64,000 nucleotides of DNA. Source: Thermasporomyces sp040195635 (GTDB lineage: Bacteria; Actinomycetota; Actinomycetes; Propionibacteriales; Actinopolymorphaceae). A model generated the notes under the pieces. It worked only from the letters and a program-made list of their open reading frames with translations. It did not search any database and was not told the DNA's origin. The first letter of the stretch is position 1. Each line of letters begins with the position of its first letter. Shown one piece after another: positions 49,780-58,519 of the stretch. The position numbers and the translations under genes are program-made. The stretch lies in contig NZ_JBEFTX010000003.1 of the NCBI RefSeq assembly GCF_040195635.1, forward strand, positions 124,001 to 188,000. Direction: 5' to 3'.

Positions 49780-50922
49780 TCAGCGGAGGAATCGGTTCGG
49801 GTCGACCACGTCGAGTTCGACGAATGGCGCCTCGTCGCAGGCGATCCGGGCCAGCAGCTCGCCGATGCCGGTGGCGTGCTTGAACGCATGACCGCTGCCG
49901 CCACCGCCGACGACGAGCCGCGGATCGTGGTGCGGTCGGCCGACCTGGAACTGACCGTCGGGTGAGCGGGTGATCATGCAGGTGGTCGTCCGGACTGGGT
50001 GGGGATGCAGACCGGGCAGCGCGGCGGTGACGATCTCGCTGAGCAGGCGGTAGTCGGCGGGTGAGATCGCGCGGTCGCACTGGTCCGGGTCGATGACGGG
50101 CAGCGAAGGGTCGTCGCTGAGGCCGACCTTGGACGGGTGCCCGTCGACCGCGCCGTGTCCCCAGATGCCGGTGCCGTCCGGGAGGGTACGAATGAAGACC
50201 GGGAACCGCTTCAGCTCGAACGACGCCGGATCGTCGCGGGCGTCGAACCACGTCATCGGCGTACGCACCGCCTCCAGAGGAAGTTCGGGCACGAGCTTCC
50301 CCAACCACGGCCCGGTCGTCACGACCGCCTGGCGGACACGGAAGTCGCGAGCCGCCGTACGGATGAGGACCCCGCCGGCAACGAGGTCGATGCCGCTCAC
50401 GTCGGTGCGCGGATAGACCGTGGCACCGGCTTTCTGCGCCGCAATCACCGCGGCGAGCACGCCGGCCTCCGGCCGGACCACGCCGGCGAGGGGATCCCAG
50501 ACCGCCATGTGATGGTCGGGCAGGCGGGCATGCTGGGGGAAGCGGTCGGTCACCTCGGCGGCGGAGAGTGTGCGCACGGGAAGGTCGTACGTGGTGGCCG
50601 CCGCCAGCGTCCCGGCGACCACCGGCGTGTCGGGTGCGCCGATCATCAGCCCGCCCGTGATGTCGAGGAGCGGGCGCGCCGACTCCTCCTCCAGTTTCCG
50701 CCACAGACCGAGCGAGGTCTGGGCCAACGGGACGAGGACGGGATGTTCTCTGCATGCCGTACGAAACAGGCGAGTCGACCCGTGTGTGGACCCCCAGGGG
50801 TGACCCGGGTCGAAGCGCTCGAAGCCGATGACATCGGTCCCGCGGTCCGCGAGCCGCCACAGGGCACACGCTCCCATGGCACCCAGCCCGACGACGGCAA
50901 TGTCAGCATCGACGCTCGGCAA
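49780..50922 (-). CDS. FAD-dependent oxidase, MSOX/MTOX-type (sarcosine/N-methyl amino acid oxidase)
   Basis: A 380-residue flavoenzyme. The start is placed at TTG 50922 because GGAGG lies 8 nt upstream and the fold begins at ADIAVVGLGAMGACALWRLA; the in-frame GTG at 50931 overlaps that GGAGG, and an ATG at 51009 would add 29 residues without similarity. The GxGxxG dinucleotide motif is followed by ERFDPGHPWGSTHGSTRLFR (covalent-FAD-type region). The cysteine in RTTTCMITRSPDGQF is the expected covalent FAD-attachment residue. It oxidises a secondary amine, giving H2O2 and aldehyde. No partner gene. Confidence 0.9.
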   Translation of the reverse strand: MPSVDADIAVVGLGAMGACALWRLADRGTDVIGFERFDPGHPWGSTHGSTRLFRTACREHPVLVPLAQTSLGLWRKLEEESARPLLDITGGLMIGAPDTPVVAGTLAAATTYDLPVRTLSAAEVTDRFPQHARLPDHHMAVWDPLAGVVRPEAGVLAAVIAAQKAGATVYPRTDVSGIDLVAGGVLIRTAARDFRVRQAVVTTGPWLGKLVPELPLEAVRTPMTWFDARDDPASFELKRFPVFIRTLPDGTGIWGHGAVDGHPSKVGLSDDPSLPVIDPDQCDRAISPADYRLLSEIVTAALPGLHPHPVRTTTCMITRSPDGQFQVGRPHHDPRLVVGGGGSGHAFKHATGIGELLARIACDEAPFVELDVVDPNRFLR

Positions 50923-51125
50923 CCCCGCCACCTCCCGTCGCGGTGCCTGATAGGCGGGTTGCTTTCGTACCACCCCAGCTTGTTCCACGAGCGGCGAATC
51001 CGCCACCATTGGTCAACCACGGATCCAGCTGGACCAAGCCGCGCCGGCAGCCTCCGAAGTCCTCAACGTTGATCAAACACCGGCCGTCGCCGCCTCGCGA
51101 GCCAGGTCTGCGACCGGCGCCTCCG

Positions 51126-53648
51126 CTACCCGGTGCTGGTCTGGGCGTCCAAGCGGACGACGGTTCCGGTGCCGCCGTCGACGCGTACCAGCTGCCCGTC
51201 GGTGAGCACCCTGGTCGCGTCACCGGTGCCCATCACGGCGGGGATGCCGTACTCGCGGGCGACGATCGCGGCGTGCGACGCCGCCCCGCCCGCGTCGGTG
51301 ACCACGGCGCTCGCGAGCGAGAACAGCGGTGTCCACGCGGGGTTGGTGTACCGGCAGACGAGGACGTCGCCGGGGGCGAGCCGGCCGAAGTCCGTCTCGT
51401 CGCGGATGACGCGCACGGGTCCGACCACCGTTCCACGGCTGGCCGGTGTGCCATGGATCGCTCCCGCCTCCGGGGTCGGCTGGCCGAGCAGCTCGGCGGG
51501 GACCACCGTGTAGGTCGCGAGGGCGGCTTCGCGCGCGGCCTTGCGCCGGGCGACGACGGCACCGACCTGCACACCTTGCAGTGTCGTCACCTCGTCCAGT
51601 TCGAGGTAGAAGATGTCCCGCGCGTCGGTGAGGTGGCCGCGCTCGACATAGCGCCGCCCGAGATCCAGGAGTACGCGACGGATGGCCGCGCAGGCGACCA
51701 TGAACAGGTGGAAGTGGCTGTCCTCCCGCACGCTGGTGCCGGTGCGTACGGCGTCGGTCAGCTTGAGCGCGAGCGGCCCGAACACGCGGGTACGCACCTT
51801 CCCGCCAGCCAGGTCCGCGCGGGCACGTCCAGCGCGGGCCGCGTCGTCCTGTGCGGTCTCGACGGTCGGGCGACGGTCGGCCATGGCCGGCGCGTGTCCC
51901 TTGAGCATGCCGTGGACGGCCGCTGGTGTCTCGCGCAGCGGTGGGAACCCGGCGAGTGGCTGGGCGATCTGCCGGAACCCGAACCGCCGCAGGTAGGCGT
52001 CGATCTCGCCGAGTAGTGCGCGCCCGGGCTCGGTCTCCCGCAGCCGCTCCGGGATGTCCTCGGCGGGCGTCTCGGCGTAGGTCCGCGACAGGTCGGGCGA
52101 CCGATGGATCGTGGCGGCGAGCCGGTCGAGCTCCTGGCTCGCCGCCTGGGTGACGGAGGGGATCCCGGACAGAAGGTCCGTGTGCAGCTGTTCGCCGCGG
52201 CCGCGGCCGACCGCCAGCCGGAGGACCGTCCCCAGTACACGGTCGGCGGGCAGCACCCAGGGGACGATGGAACTGAATCGGGTGGGGGCCAGCTGACCCT
52301 GTACCTGCCGCAACTCCAGCACCCGGTCGAGCAGCTCCTGGTCGGACAGCGCGGTGAGGTCCTCCGCCTCGATCCGCTCGACGAGCGGGACCAGCGTGGC
52401 GTGGCAGCGCGCGAGCCAGTCCGTCGGGCGTACCCGCAGGGCGCGGACCAGCTTCGGCAGCGCGGCGGGCGTACGAGTCAGCACTCGCGCCGTGGGCCGG
52501 ATCCGCGGTGGAACGACCTGCACGACGCCCTCGTCGATCTCGATCAGAACGTCGTCGACGTCGGGCGTCGCGAAGCCGGCGGAGCGAAATCCGTCGAGAA
52601 TCGCACCCACCGCCGGCCGCAAGGACAGCCCCAGGTCCATCGGAAACGGCGGGTACGGCATGTGGTCCGCCGCGATCTGGTAGTCCGGGCCACGTCGCCT
52701 GCGCCGACGTCCCCCGCGCCCCTTCCTGTCGCGCTGGTCCCCGGCCGGCTGCGGCCCTCGGCTCTGCCGCCGTGGCGGGCCTTCGCTCTCCCCGCCGGCG
52801 TCCGGTGCGTCGGGAAGTGCCGTCAGCGGCCGCGCCTGGACCAGCGCGCAGCGCTCCTCGGCGTAGGCCCACTCGATGTCCTGCGGTCGGCCGAACGCCT
52901 CCTCGACCCGCGTGCCGAGCTTCACCAGCTCGTCGAGGAGCCCGGGCGGAAGCGGTGACGGTGGCGAATCGACACTGTCGACGAGCTGGCCCGTGCCCTT
53001 GTCCACCTCCAGGTGGTGGCCGGTCGCCTCACCGGAGACCAGGGCTTCACCGAGCCCGCGGACAGCCTCGATCACCAGTCGGTCGCGACGTCCGCTGACC
53101 GGATTGGCGGTGAACATCACGCCCGCCCACTCCGCGTCCACCATGGTCTGGACGACGACCGCGAGGGCGAGACCGCGTTCGTCCCAGCTGTTCTGTGCGC
53201 GGTAGGCGACGGCCCGGGGTGTCCACAGCGAGGCCCAGCAGTCGCGCACCGCGGTGAGCACCGACTCCTGGCCCGTGACGTCGAGATAGGTGTCGTGCTG
53301 TCCGGCGAACGAGGCGTCGGCCAGGTCCTCTGCGGTGCCGGACGAACGCACGGCGACGGGCCCGGAGCCCAGCTCGCGGTAGGCCTCGCGGATCGCGTCG
53401 GCGATCGCGCCGGGAACGGGCGCGGTGGAGATGCGGTCCCGCAGTTGGTCGGCGTGGCTGCCGGCGAGTTCGCTGCTGGCGAGGGCGTTGCCCCCCAGGA
53501 AGTCGGTGTAGGCGTTCGTCGTGACCACGAATCCCGCCGGGACGGGGAACCCGGCGCGGATCAGCTCCGCGAGGCCCGCTCCCTTGCCCCCCGCCAGCGT
53601 GACGTCGCAGGTGTCGGCGCTGTCCAGGCGTCGTACGTACGTGACCAT
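51126..53648 (-). CDS. PEP-synthase / rifampin-phosphotransferase-like enzyme
   Basis: An 840-residue protein from ATG at 53648 (GGAAGGG upstream). ATP-grasp N-domain: LAGGKGAGLAELIRAGFPVP, AVRSSGTAEDLADASFAGQH and WAGVMFTANPVSGRRD. A basic low-complexity linker (residues about 285-330) leads to an all-helical middle domain. The C-terminal swivelling His domain ends with GGAASHAAIVAREYGIPAVM (catalytic His at about 792). This three-part layout and length match rifampin phosphotransferase (RPH) and PPS-like enzymes; no PEP-binding C-terminal barrel is seen, which favours RPH-like. It is divergent from a TetR-type regulator. Confidence 0.88.
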   Translation of the reverse strand: MVTYVRRLDSADTCDVTLAGGKGAGLAELIRAGFPVPAGFVVTTNAYTDFLGGNALASSELAGSHADQLRDRISTAPVPGAIADAIREAYRELGSGPVAVRSSGTAEDLADASFAGQHDTYLDVTGQESVLTAVRDCWASLWTPRAVAYRAQNSWDERGLALAVVVQTMVDAEWAGVMFTANPVSGRRDRLVIEAVRGLGEALVSGEATGHHLEVDKGTGQLVDSVDSPPSPLPPGLLDELVKLGTRVEEAFGRPQDIEWAYAEERCALVQARPLTALPDAPDAGGESEGPPRRQSRGPQPAGDQRDRKGRGGRRRRRRGPDYQIAADHMPYPPFPMDLGLSLRPAVGAILDGFRSAGFATPDVDDVLIEIDEGVVQVVPPRIRPTARVLTRTPAALPKLVRALRVRPTDWLARCHATLVPLVERIEAEDLTALSDQELLDRVLELRQVQGQLAPTRFSSIVPWVLPADRVLGTVLRLAVGRGRGEQLHTDLLSGIPSVTQAASQELDRLAATIHRSPDLSRTYAETPAEDIPERLRETEPGRALLGEIDAYLRRFGFRQIAQPLAGFPPLRETPAAVHGMLKGHAPAMADRRPTVETAQDDAARAGRARADLAGGKVRTRVFGPLALKLTDAVRTGTSVREDSHFHLFMVACAAIRRVLLDLGRRYVERGHLTDARDIFYLELDEVTTLQGVQVGAVVARRKAAREAALATYTVVPAELLGQPTPEAGAIHGTPASRGTVVGPVRVIRDETDFGRLAPGDVLVCRYTNPAWTPLFSLASAVVTDAGGAASHAAIVAREYGIPAVMGTGDATRVLTDGQLVRVDGGTGTVVRLDAQTSTG

Positions 53649-53702
53649 GGCGACCCTTCCGAACCGGCCTGGATCCGGCGGTTACCCACCCGACAGGTCA
53701 TT

Positions 53703-53769
53703 CTTCATCGCATGGTGGAGTTTGTTGGACGTTACCAGCAGTTCACCCGTACTTCAACAAGCGATGAAG
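53703..53769. promoter_or_regulatory. Nested inverted repeats between the RPH-like and TetR genes
   Basis: CTTCATCGC (53703-53711) and its complement GCGATGAAG (53761-53769) bracket an inner TTGTTG/CAACAA pair (near 53722-53727 and 53755-53760). The spacing (about 30 bp between the inner arms) could suit two TetR dimers controlling both genes. Confidence 0.4.
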
Positions 53770-53781
53770 TAACATGCGGCC

Positions 53782-54531
53782 GTGACGAACGAGGCGGGCG
53801 GCACGGACCGCTCGCGAAGGTCCCCACCTCGGCGGCGTGCCCAGGAGGGTGAGGCCCAGCAGGGTGAGGCCCAGCAGGATGAGGCCCAGCAGGATGAGGC
53901 CCAGCCGAGCCAGCGGGGGCAGGGTCAGCGCCGGCCGGGCCGCTGGCGTTCCGGGGCGGAGAGTCGGGAACGCATCCTCACTGCCGCCCGATCGACGTTC
54001 GCGCGGTACGGCTATGACCGGGCGACCATCCGGCAGATCGCAGCCGAGGCGAGGGTCGACCCGGCGATGGTGCACTACTTCTTCAGCACCAAGTCGAAGC
54101 TGTTCGCCACAGCGATGGAACTTCCGGCCAACCCCGCGGACCGCATCGCCGCACTGCTCGAAGGCGGGCTCGACGAGCTAGGGCCACGGATCATCCGGCA
54201 CTTCCTCCAGGTCTGGGATGACGCCGGCAGCTTCGAGCCGATGTACGCCCTGCTGCGCTCGGCACCGACCGACGACCAGTCGGCGGGACTGCTGCGGGAG
54301 TTCGTCCAGGGGGAGATCCTGGGGCAGGTCGCGCGGGTGATCGGTACCGACGACGCACCCTTGCGGGCGGAGCTCGTGGGCTCACAACTCATGGGCATTG
54401 CCCTTGCGAGATACGTCGTACGGATCGAACCTCTGGCGTCGGCGAGTCCAGACACGGTCGTCGCGTGGCTCGGACCCACGTTGCAGCGCTACCTCACCGA
54501 CCCGACGCCGCCGCCCGAACCGTTGGCGTGA
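53782..54531 (+). CDS. TetR-family regulator with repeat-bearing N-terminus
   Basis: A 249-residue regulator from GTG at 53782. The first 60 residues are a disordered Arg/Gln/Glu leader with GEAQQ/DEAQQ repeats, encoded by five 15-bp units. The HTH follows at about 65-105 (RILTAARSTFARYGYDRATI, RQIAAEARVDPAMVHYFFST, KSKLFATAMELP), then a TetR_C17-type ligand domain (GPRIIRHFLQVWDDAGSFEP, LRSAPTDDQSAGLLREF). It is divergent from the PEP-synthase-like gene and likely regulates it. The true start may be later, near the AESRERILTAA segment, since no strong ribosome-binding site precedes the GTG. Confidence 0.88.
   Translation: MTNEAGGTDRSRRSPPRRRAQEGEAQQGEAQQDEAQQDEAQPSQRGQGQRRPGRWRSGAESRERILTAARSTFARYGYDRATIRQIAAEARVDPAMVHYFFSTKSKLFATAMELPANPADRIAALLEGGLDELGPRIIRHFLQVWDDAGSFEPMYALLRSAPTDDQSAGLLREFVQGEILGQVARVIGTDDAPLRAELVGSQLMGIALARYVVRIEPLASASPDTVVAWLGPTLQRYLTDPTPPPEPLA
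53848..53922. repeat. Five 15-bp tandem units in the TetR leader
   Basis: GGTGAGGCCCAGCAG occurs twice, then GATGAGGCCCAGCAG twice and a fifth partial copy. Translation gives GEAQQ, GEAQQ, DEAQQ, DEAQQ, DEAQP. The array keeps frame. Confidence 0.9.
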
Positions 54532-54551
54532 CGCGCCGGGCCGCTCGCGCG

Positions 54552-54597
54552 AACAGGCGGAAAGTCGCGTGATCGGCGGCCCTGTCGGCCGCAGCAC
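54552..54597. repeat. Possible diverged family A copy between convergent genes
   Basis: The intergenic sequence contains GGAAAGTCGCGTGATCGGCGG followed by GGCCGCAGCACTC. The GGAAAGTCGC core and the later CCGCAG resemble the family A loop, but no ATGATCA ends are visible. Weak. Confidence 0.25.
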
Positions 54598-55686
54598 TCA
54601 GGAAGCCGCTTTCCGCGCACAGAGGGCGCAGCTGTCCGGACCCTCGCGGTGGCTGTCCACGACATCACGCACCGCGTCGTCGACCCGGTAGGTCGCCTCG
54701 GCGTGAATCTGAGCCATGAGTGTGTCATCGACGAGACCGCGCTCTCGTAGTGCCTGTTCGTAGCTCATGACTGGATCCTGGACCGCGCCCGCGCCGGGAG
54801 AAGCTGCCTCGGGCGGCCCGGGCCACATCGTCCGCACCTCGACGAGGAAGGGACCCTCACCTGCCCGGGCCCGTCGTACCGCACGTTCGGCGGCCGCGCA
54901 GGCGGACTCGACCGCGACACTCGTCACGCGGACGCTCGGGATGCCGTAGTCATGCACATGCCCGGCGGCGAGGTCACCGGTGGACTCGGATGCGGCGGCG
55001 AGGCGGTCTGTGCAGAGGAGAAAGACGACCGGCAGCTTCCACAGATCGGCAAGCTGGGTCGCCGACCGGAAACCCTCCTCCGCCGACGTGGCCTGGTCCA
55101 CGATCGCGACCGCGACCCGATTCGAGCCCTGCTCCTGATAGCCGAACGCCCGTCCCAGGGCGGGAAGATATCCGGCGCCTTCCGCGCTCGGACCCGACGT
55201 CCGCAGGCCGGGGACCGACCATGGAGCGCTGCCGTCGGATTCCTCCGGCGACTGATGGCCGTGCGCGGTTCCGATCGCCTCGCCCACCACGCAGCGCAGG
55301 TCGATTCCCCGTGCGATCGCGAGATAATGCGGTTGCCGTGGCGCGGAGACGGAGTCGTCGTAGTTCAGGTGTACGCCGAACCCGGCCGCCATCGGCTCGC
55401 AGCCGAGCAGACTGCTGCGCGGACCGTTCCGCCGGAGCGGCCCACCTGCGTCGGCCCGCCCACCTGCGCCGGCCCGCCCACCTGCGCCGGCCCGCTCGGC
55501 CACGTCGGTCCGTCCACCTGTGCCGGACTGCCACTCGCGCGCCCTGGACGGTACCTGCACCGCCGCGGTCGTCGCCCGCCTCGCGTCGGCCTCGCGCCGG
55601 ATCGCATCGTGGAATGTCCGGAGCAGGACCATCATTCGCAGCAGATCGACCCGCGCGGCGTCATCGAGCGCCGGGTCCTCGTGCAT
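54598..55686 (-). CDS. Degenerate 2-oxoacid dehydrogenase E1-alpha-like protein
   Basis: A 362-residue protein from ATG at 55686 (AAGGAGCAAGGGAG upstream). The second half follows the E1-alpha fold: GYLPALGRAFGYQEQGSNRV, then VAVAIVDQATSAEEGFRSAT and LWKLPVVFLLCTDR, and a C-terminal region with GEGPFLVEVRTMW and DPVMSYEQALRERGLV. The TPP-binding GDGxxxEG...N motif appears as VDQATSAEEG with no matching Asn (CTDR), so cofactor binding is doubtful. Residues about 60-90 are a GRAGAGG-type repeat. No E1-beta or E2 gene is adjacent. Probably decaying or repurposed. Confidence 0.7.
   Translation of the reverse strand: MHEDPALDDAARVDLLRMMVLLRTFHDAIRREADARRATTAAVQVPSRAREWQSGTGGRTDVAERAGAGGRAGAGGRADAGGPLRRNGPRSSLLGCEPMAAGFGVHLNYDDSVSAPRQPHYLAIARGIDLRCVVGEAIGTAHGHQSPEESDGSAPWSVPGLRTSGPSAEGAGYLPALGRAFGYQEQGSNRVAVAIVDQATSAEEGFRSATQLADLWKLPVVFLLCTDRLAAASESTGDLAAGHVHDYGIPSVRVTSVAVESACAAAERAVRRARAGEGPFLVEVRTMWPGPPEAASPGAGAVQDPVMSYEQALRERGLVDDTLMAQIHAEATYRVDDAVRDVVDSHREGPDSCALCARKAAS
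55436..55505. repeat. 18-bp tandem units in the E1-alpha-like gene
   Basis: Three to four near-identical GGCCCGCCCACCTGCGCC units encode GRAGAGG-type repeats near residues 60-85 of the E1-alpha-like protein. Frame is kept. Confidence 0.85.
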
Positions 55687-55792
55687 GTCTACTCCCTTGC
55701 TCCTTCTGTGAAGAAACGGTCAGCGCAAGGGGCGGGTTGCGCAATAGGGACATTTCGTCCGGTTTTGTTTGTGCGAAGGCGGGTGGCGATCA

Positions 55793-56212
55793 TCAGCTCG
55801 CCCTCGGCTGTGTACGGGTGACCTGGGAGATCCGTTGCGGGCTGACGCCGAGCATGATGGCCGCGTCGCGTACCGACACGCGCTGTGCCACCAGCCGGCG
55901 TGCCGTGGCCGTGGTCGAGGAGTGGATGGCGTCGGCCAGTTCGCGTGCCCTGGATCGGAGTGCGCGGACCCGGGCGGCTTCGTCGTCGAGGACGCGGTCA
56001 CCGGTGTGGAAGTGCCAGTCGAGGACGAGAGAGGACCCGGTGCCGTCCGGAAGCCGCGCCGTCCGCACGATGATGTCCCGCACCCGGCGGTCGAGTGCGG
56101 GAAGCGTGCGCGCGGAGGTCTGGGCGCCTTCGATGCCTGGCACGTCGGCGTGCCAGGTCGTACCGTCGCGGGAAACCACGACGCGGTAAGTCGATTCGGT
56201 GATGTCGGCCAA
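55793..56212 (-). CDS. HicB-like antitoxin-type protein
   Basis: A 139-residue protein. The first 60 residues match HicB/DUF1902-type folds (TYRVVVSRDGTTWHADVPGI, EGAQTSARTLPALDRRVRDI), and the C-terminus has a helix-turn-helix (VSVRDAAIMLGVSPQRISQV). HicB proteins are RNase-H-like antitoxins that bind their own promoter. No HicA toxin (double-stranded RNA-binding fold) is visible upstream or downstream. The start is a TTG at 56212 directly after AAGGGG, so it is uncertain. A role as a free-standing regulator is possible. Confidence 0.65.
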   Translation of the reverse strand: MADITESTYRVVVSRDGTTWHADVPGIEGAQTSARTLPALDRRVRDIIVRTARLPDGTGSSLVLDWHFHTGDRVLDDEAARVRALRSRARELADAIHSSTTATARRLVAQRVSVRDAAIMLGVSPQRISQVTRTQPRAS

Positions 56213-56340
56213 CCCCTTGTGACGAACGTGAGTGCCCGCTCACGTTCGATTCGCCCGCCGTTGCCTGCCGGGGTGCCCCGTATGTCTAGCCGGTAGACAG
56301 GAGGGCGTCAAGCCATCGCGATGGGCCTGCCGGGTCGTGT

Positions 56341-56736
56341 TCATGGCCAGACGTGGTAGGTCTCGACGTCCAGCCAGGCGTCGAACCTCGGGTATTTCCG
56401 CTCCGGATAGGGCTTGCCGGCGTAGTGCCTGGCGAGCCGGTCGATGCCGGCGAGATCGGAATCGGGTTCGAGCGTCACGGTGCCCTGAACGCTCACGTGC
56501 CGGTACCACGAGTCGCCGTCCAGCACGGTCAGGGAGACGCGGGGGTTGGCGCGGATGTGCTCGAGGCGCTTCCGCCTGGCGTCGAGGTTGAGCAGAATGC
56601 GCCCGCGCTCGTCGTCCCAGAGATACCAGGTCGCCACCGAGACGGGCGTACCGTCCGGCCGGACAGTGGCCATGACGGCCGGGTTGGGCTGCCTCAACAG
56701 CGTGATGACGTCAGGGGAGAGTGGCGGCTTCGGCAT
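56341..56736 (-). CDS. PPOX-class F420/FMN-dependent oxidoreductase
   Basis: A 131-residue split-barrel flavoprotein with AAGGAG before the ATG. The fold is clear: NPAVMATVRPDGTPVSVATW, ERGRILLNLDARRKRLEHIR, NPRVSLTVLDGDSWYRHVSV, then EPDSDLAGIDRLARHY. Actinobacterial members named PPOX class F420-dependent have this length and the KPYPERKYPRFD tail. It would reduce a small substrate with reduced F420 or FMN. Single gene, next to the HicB-like gene. Confidence 0.9.
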   Translation of the reverse strand: MPKPPLSPDVITLLRQPNPAVMATVRPDGTPVSVATWYLWDDERGRILLNLDARRKRLEHIRANPRVSLTVLDGDSWYRHVSVQGTVTLEPDSDLAGIDRLARHYAGKPYPERKYPRFDAWLDVETYHVWP

Positions 56737-57024
56737 GTGGACTCCTTCGTACGTCTGGAAAAGTCGGACGCCTCAAGGCGCCATCACGACAGGCGAACCA
56801 CTCTGCCCCGCCGGGCTATTCCAGGGGCGTCGTCGGGTCCGGCAGGTGTGGGGAGCGCTGGTGAGTGGGGAACCGAACGCACGGTTGCACGATCCGACCA
56901 GGAGATCCCTGGGCGCGGCTAGCCATCGGGCAGTGAGGGTGCCAGGTGGGCTACAACCTTCGTCGCATCCGGCGGTGACCGTTCGGCGGACGCCCGAAGC
57001 AGCGTCGCCACCCAGGCTGGGACC

Positions 57025-58362
57025 ATGACCCTCACCAGACGACTCCTCCTCACCAGCCTTGCCCTCGTCCCGACTGCTGTCAGCACCTCGGCGTACGCCA
57101 TTCCCGCTCCGGCAACGACAGCGCCCGCTTCGGCAGGCACCGCCGACTCGGTCCTCGGCTCGCCGTCTTCGGCGATCGGTGAGCGTGCGGGCGTACGCGC
57201 GGAGGAGTCGCTGCGCCCCCGCCTGCCCGAACCCACCGGCCCGCATCGCGTCGGCACCACCGAACTCCATCTGGTCGACCGCGACCGCCGCGACCCGTGG
57301 GTGGCGGATCGGCAACGGGAGCTGATGGTCAGCGTGTGGTACCCGGCGCGTGCCAGGTGGCCAGGGGAGTCACCGACGACTCCGTACTTCCGGCCGCACG
57401 CCGCCGAGGCTTTCGGCGCGAGCGCCGACGTGCAGCTCGGCCTGCGCCCCGGACAGGTGGACTGGGCGGGAATTCGTACGCACGCACGGACTTCGCCACC
57501 CGTCCTCGGCCGACCCGGCGGTCGCCCCGTTGTGGTGTTCTCGCCGGGCGCCCGCATCCCCCGTGCGCTCGGCACCGTGCTGGTCGAGGAACTGGTCAGC
57601 CGCGGTTACGTCGTGGTCACCGTCGACCACACCCACGAGGCGCCGGTGGAGTTCCCCGGCGGCCGGCTCGAGTTGCCGGCACCGTTCGACGGCACGCCCA
57701 CGGAGCGGAACCACGTGGCGCTGGCGGCGCGGGTCGCGGACGTGCGCTTCGTCCTCGACCAGCTTGGCGTGCTCGCGGCGGGTGGCAATCCCGACGCCGG
57801 CCGGCGGCGACTGCCGGACGGCCTCGGCGGGATGCTCGAACTGACCCGGGTCGGAGTGTTCGGCCACTCCGCGGGCGGGTTCGCCGCGGCTGAGGCGATG
57901 CTGGTCGACCGGCGCATCGACGCGGGCATCGACATGGACGGGAGCATGGCGTACAGCTTCGAAGACAACGACCTCGGCGATGTCGTCGGGCACGGTCTCG
58001 ACCGGCCGTTCATGCTCATGGGTGCGGGTCTCACGAGCGGGCTGCCACATACCCACCGTGACGCACCTGAGTGGCGCGAGTTCTGGGCGAACTCGACCGG
58101 GTGGAAGCGGGACCTGTACGTTGCCGAGGGCGAGCACTTCACGTTCGCTGACCAGCAGGTGCTCCTGCCACAGATCGACGCGGCCTATGACGTGCCGCCC
58201 GAGCGGGTCTCGGGGTCGATCGGCACGGTCGACCCGGTACGGGTCACGGCCTCGGTGCGGGCGTGCGTCACGGCCTTCTTCGACCAGCACCTGCGGCACC
58301 TGCACCAGCGGCTGCTCGACGGGCCGTCGCCGCGGCATCCGGATGTGACGTTCATCCGCTGA
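57025..58362 (+). CDS. Secreted alpha/beta hydrolase (PAF-acetylhydrolase-like)
   Basis: A 445-residue exported hydrolase with an RR-containing signal (TRRLLLTSLALVPTAVSTSA), possibly Tat. The N-terminal part has HLVDRDRRDPWVADRQRELM and VSVWYPAR, typical of the PAF-AH-II/chlorophyllase-like group. The nucleophile elbow is GHSAGGF (Ser near residue 281), preceded by VVVTVDHTHEAPVEFPGGR and followed by DAGIDMDGSMAYSFED (acid region). The catalytic His lies in EGEHFTFADQQVLLP. The 288-bp gap upstream is not coding. It hydrolyses esters of unknown nature outside the cell. Confidence 0.9.
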   Translation: MTLTRRLLLTSLALVPTAVSTSAYAIPAPATTAPASAGTADSVLGSPSSAIGERAGVRAEESLRPRLPEPTGPHRVGTTELHLVDRDRRDPWVADRQRELMVSVWYPARARWPGESPTTPYFRPHAAEAFGASADVQLGLRPGQVDWAGIRTHARTSPPVLGRPGGRPVVVFSPGARIPRALGTVLVEELVSRGYVVVTVDHTHEAPVEFPGGRLELPAPFDGTPTERNHVALAARVADVRFVLDQLGVLAAGGNPDAGRRRLPDGLGGMLELTRVGVFGHSAGGFAAAEAMLVDRRIDAGIDMDGSMAYSFEDNDLGDVVGHGLDRPFMLMGAGLTSGLPHTHRDAPEWREFWANSTGWKRDLYVAEGEHFTFADQQVLLPQIDAAYDVPPERVSGSIGTVDPVRVTASVRACVTAFFDQHLRHLHQRLLDGPSPRHPDVTFIR

Positions 58363-58457
58363 GCGCACTGGTCCAACCGCGACAGGCGCCGCCCCTCCCG
58401 CGAGATGGACTGACCGGTCCAGGACCGCCCTGTGGCCGGGCCGTGTTCCGCGGGCGG

Positions 58458-58483
58458 GATGTGTGGAAAGGTTTCCACACATC
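58458..58483. promoter_or_regulatory. 26-bp palindromic operator upstream of the oxidoreductase
   Basis: GATGTGTGGAAA-GG-TTTCCACACATC has perfect 12-bp arms around a GG centre, 37 bp before the ATG of the Gfo/Idh/MocA gene. It resembles LacI-type operators with TGGAAA...TTTCCA half-sites. A regulator gene is not adjacent, so the binder is unknown. Confidence 0.65.
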
Positions 58484-58519
58484 TGTGTCCTGGACCGAAC
58501 GACAGATGTGGGAGGGCCG

